39,918 nt of DNA from Solobacterium sp. (GTDB lineage Bacteria > Bacillota_I > Bacilli_A > Erysipelotrichales > Erysipelotrichaceae). The stretch covers positions 1-39,918 of the forward strand of contig JAFYHC010000021.1 in the NCBI GenBank assembly GCA_017539385.1, written 5' to 3'. The notes under the pieces were generated by a model. That model made no database searches, had not been told where the DNA came from, and saw only the letters and a program-made list of their open reading frames with translations. The stretch's first letter is position 1, and each line of letters begins with the position of its first letter. This document shows, piece after piece, positions 39,916 through 39,918 of the stretch. Position numbers and translations under genes: made by a program.

Positions 39916-39918
39916 ATG
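39916..39918 (+). CDS. Start codon of a gene that continues beyond the window
   Basis: ATG at 39916, five bases after AGGAGG and downstream of a consensus promoter. Only the start codon is inside the window, so the product cannot be named. Confidence 0.6.

Noticed and set aside
1-39918. tRNA, rRNA, transposase or integrase genes
   Set aside because: None could be recognised on either strand; the island boundary is inferred only from the broken reductase gene and composition.

Overview
The window looks like a chromosomal segment of a low-to-moderate-GC Gram-positive bacterium (Bacillota, most likely a gut Erysipelotrichia- or Clostridia-type organism). Supporting signs are consistently strong AGGAGG-type ribosome binding sites, Gram-positive lipoproteins with LxxC lipoboxes, a SpoIIE/RsbU phosphatase, a GT2-GtrA fusion, a phosphodiester glycosidase, an L-2-amino-thiazoline-4-carboxylate hydrolase and a LUD-domain protein. 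No rRNA, tRNA, CRISPR array, transposase or integrase was seen. The first ~2 kb and the 7.7-8.2 kb gap look more AT-rich than the right half. Species cannot be fixed from the sequence.

Left accessory region (1-16474). A truncated unknown gene is followed by a leftward cluster: two DUF4132-type proteins (751 aa with an N-terminal BspA-like leucine-rich repeat; 922 aa with an N-terminal DUF6273 domain and one leucine-rich repeat), a TIR-domain protein and a small unknown protein. Next come a small membrane-anchored protein (7377-7706) and a leftward operon (12174 to 8194) of a zinc-ribbon/DUF4177 protein and two paralogous zinc-ribbon, coiled-coil, single-TM proteins with different outer domains (DUF6273 versus helical repeats). 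Divergent from it runs a rightward operon of three lipoproteins and a small membrane protein (12319-14447). Near-identical palindromes (GTCTACAATTGTAGAC type, with the TACA-N2-TGTA core typical of BlaI/CopY repressors) overlap the promoters of all three units and suggest one regulon. An exported, lipoprotein-type prephenate dehydratase and a YbjQ-like protein follow.

Central operon (16475-22085, leftward). VWA/DUF2201 protein, MoxR AAA+ ATPase and a third DUF6273-LRR-DUF4132 protein form a tight three-gene operon. It resembles the E. coli yeh set (DUF4132, MoxR, VWA) and the computationally described vWA-MoxR ternary conflict systems. Its left edge abuts the C-terminal 40% of a broken aldo/keto reductase gene, which marks a recombination junction. 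Together with the TIR/DUF4132 cluster this is the best candidate for an undescribed NTP-dependent sensing or defence system.

Right half (22198-39918). Mostly ordinary metabolic and regulatory genes: ATC hydrolase with methyltransferase; a CvpA-like membrane protein; a GT2-GtrA / phosphodiester glycosidase / four-TM operon; a SpoIIE phosphatase; a second copy of the four-TM gene; an AlbA_2/Schlafen-type regulator; a TetR plus alpha/beta-hydrolase operon divergent from an Old Yellow Enzyme/2,4-dienoyl-CoA-reductase-type flavoenzyme; HIT; DUF5131; HxlR; an XRE regulator translationally coupled to a 57-aa membrane protein; and LUD. A four-fold 11-bp direct repeat (TTCAN type, Pho-box-like) lies upstream of both the GT2-GtrA operon and the duplicated four-TM gene, suggesting shared response-regulator control of envelope genes.
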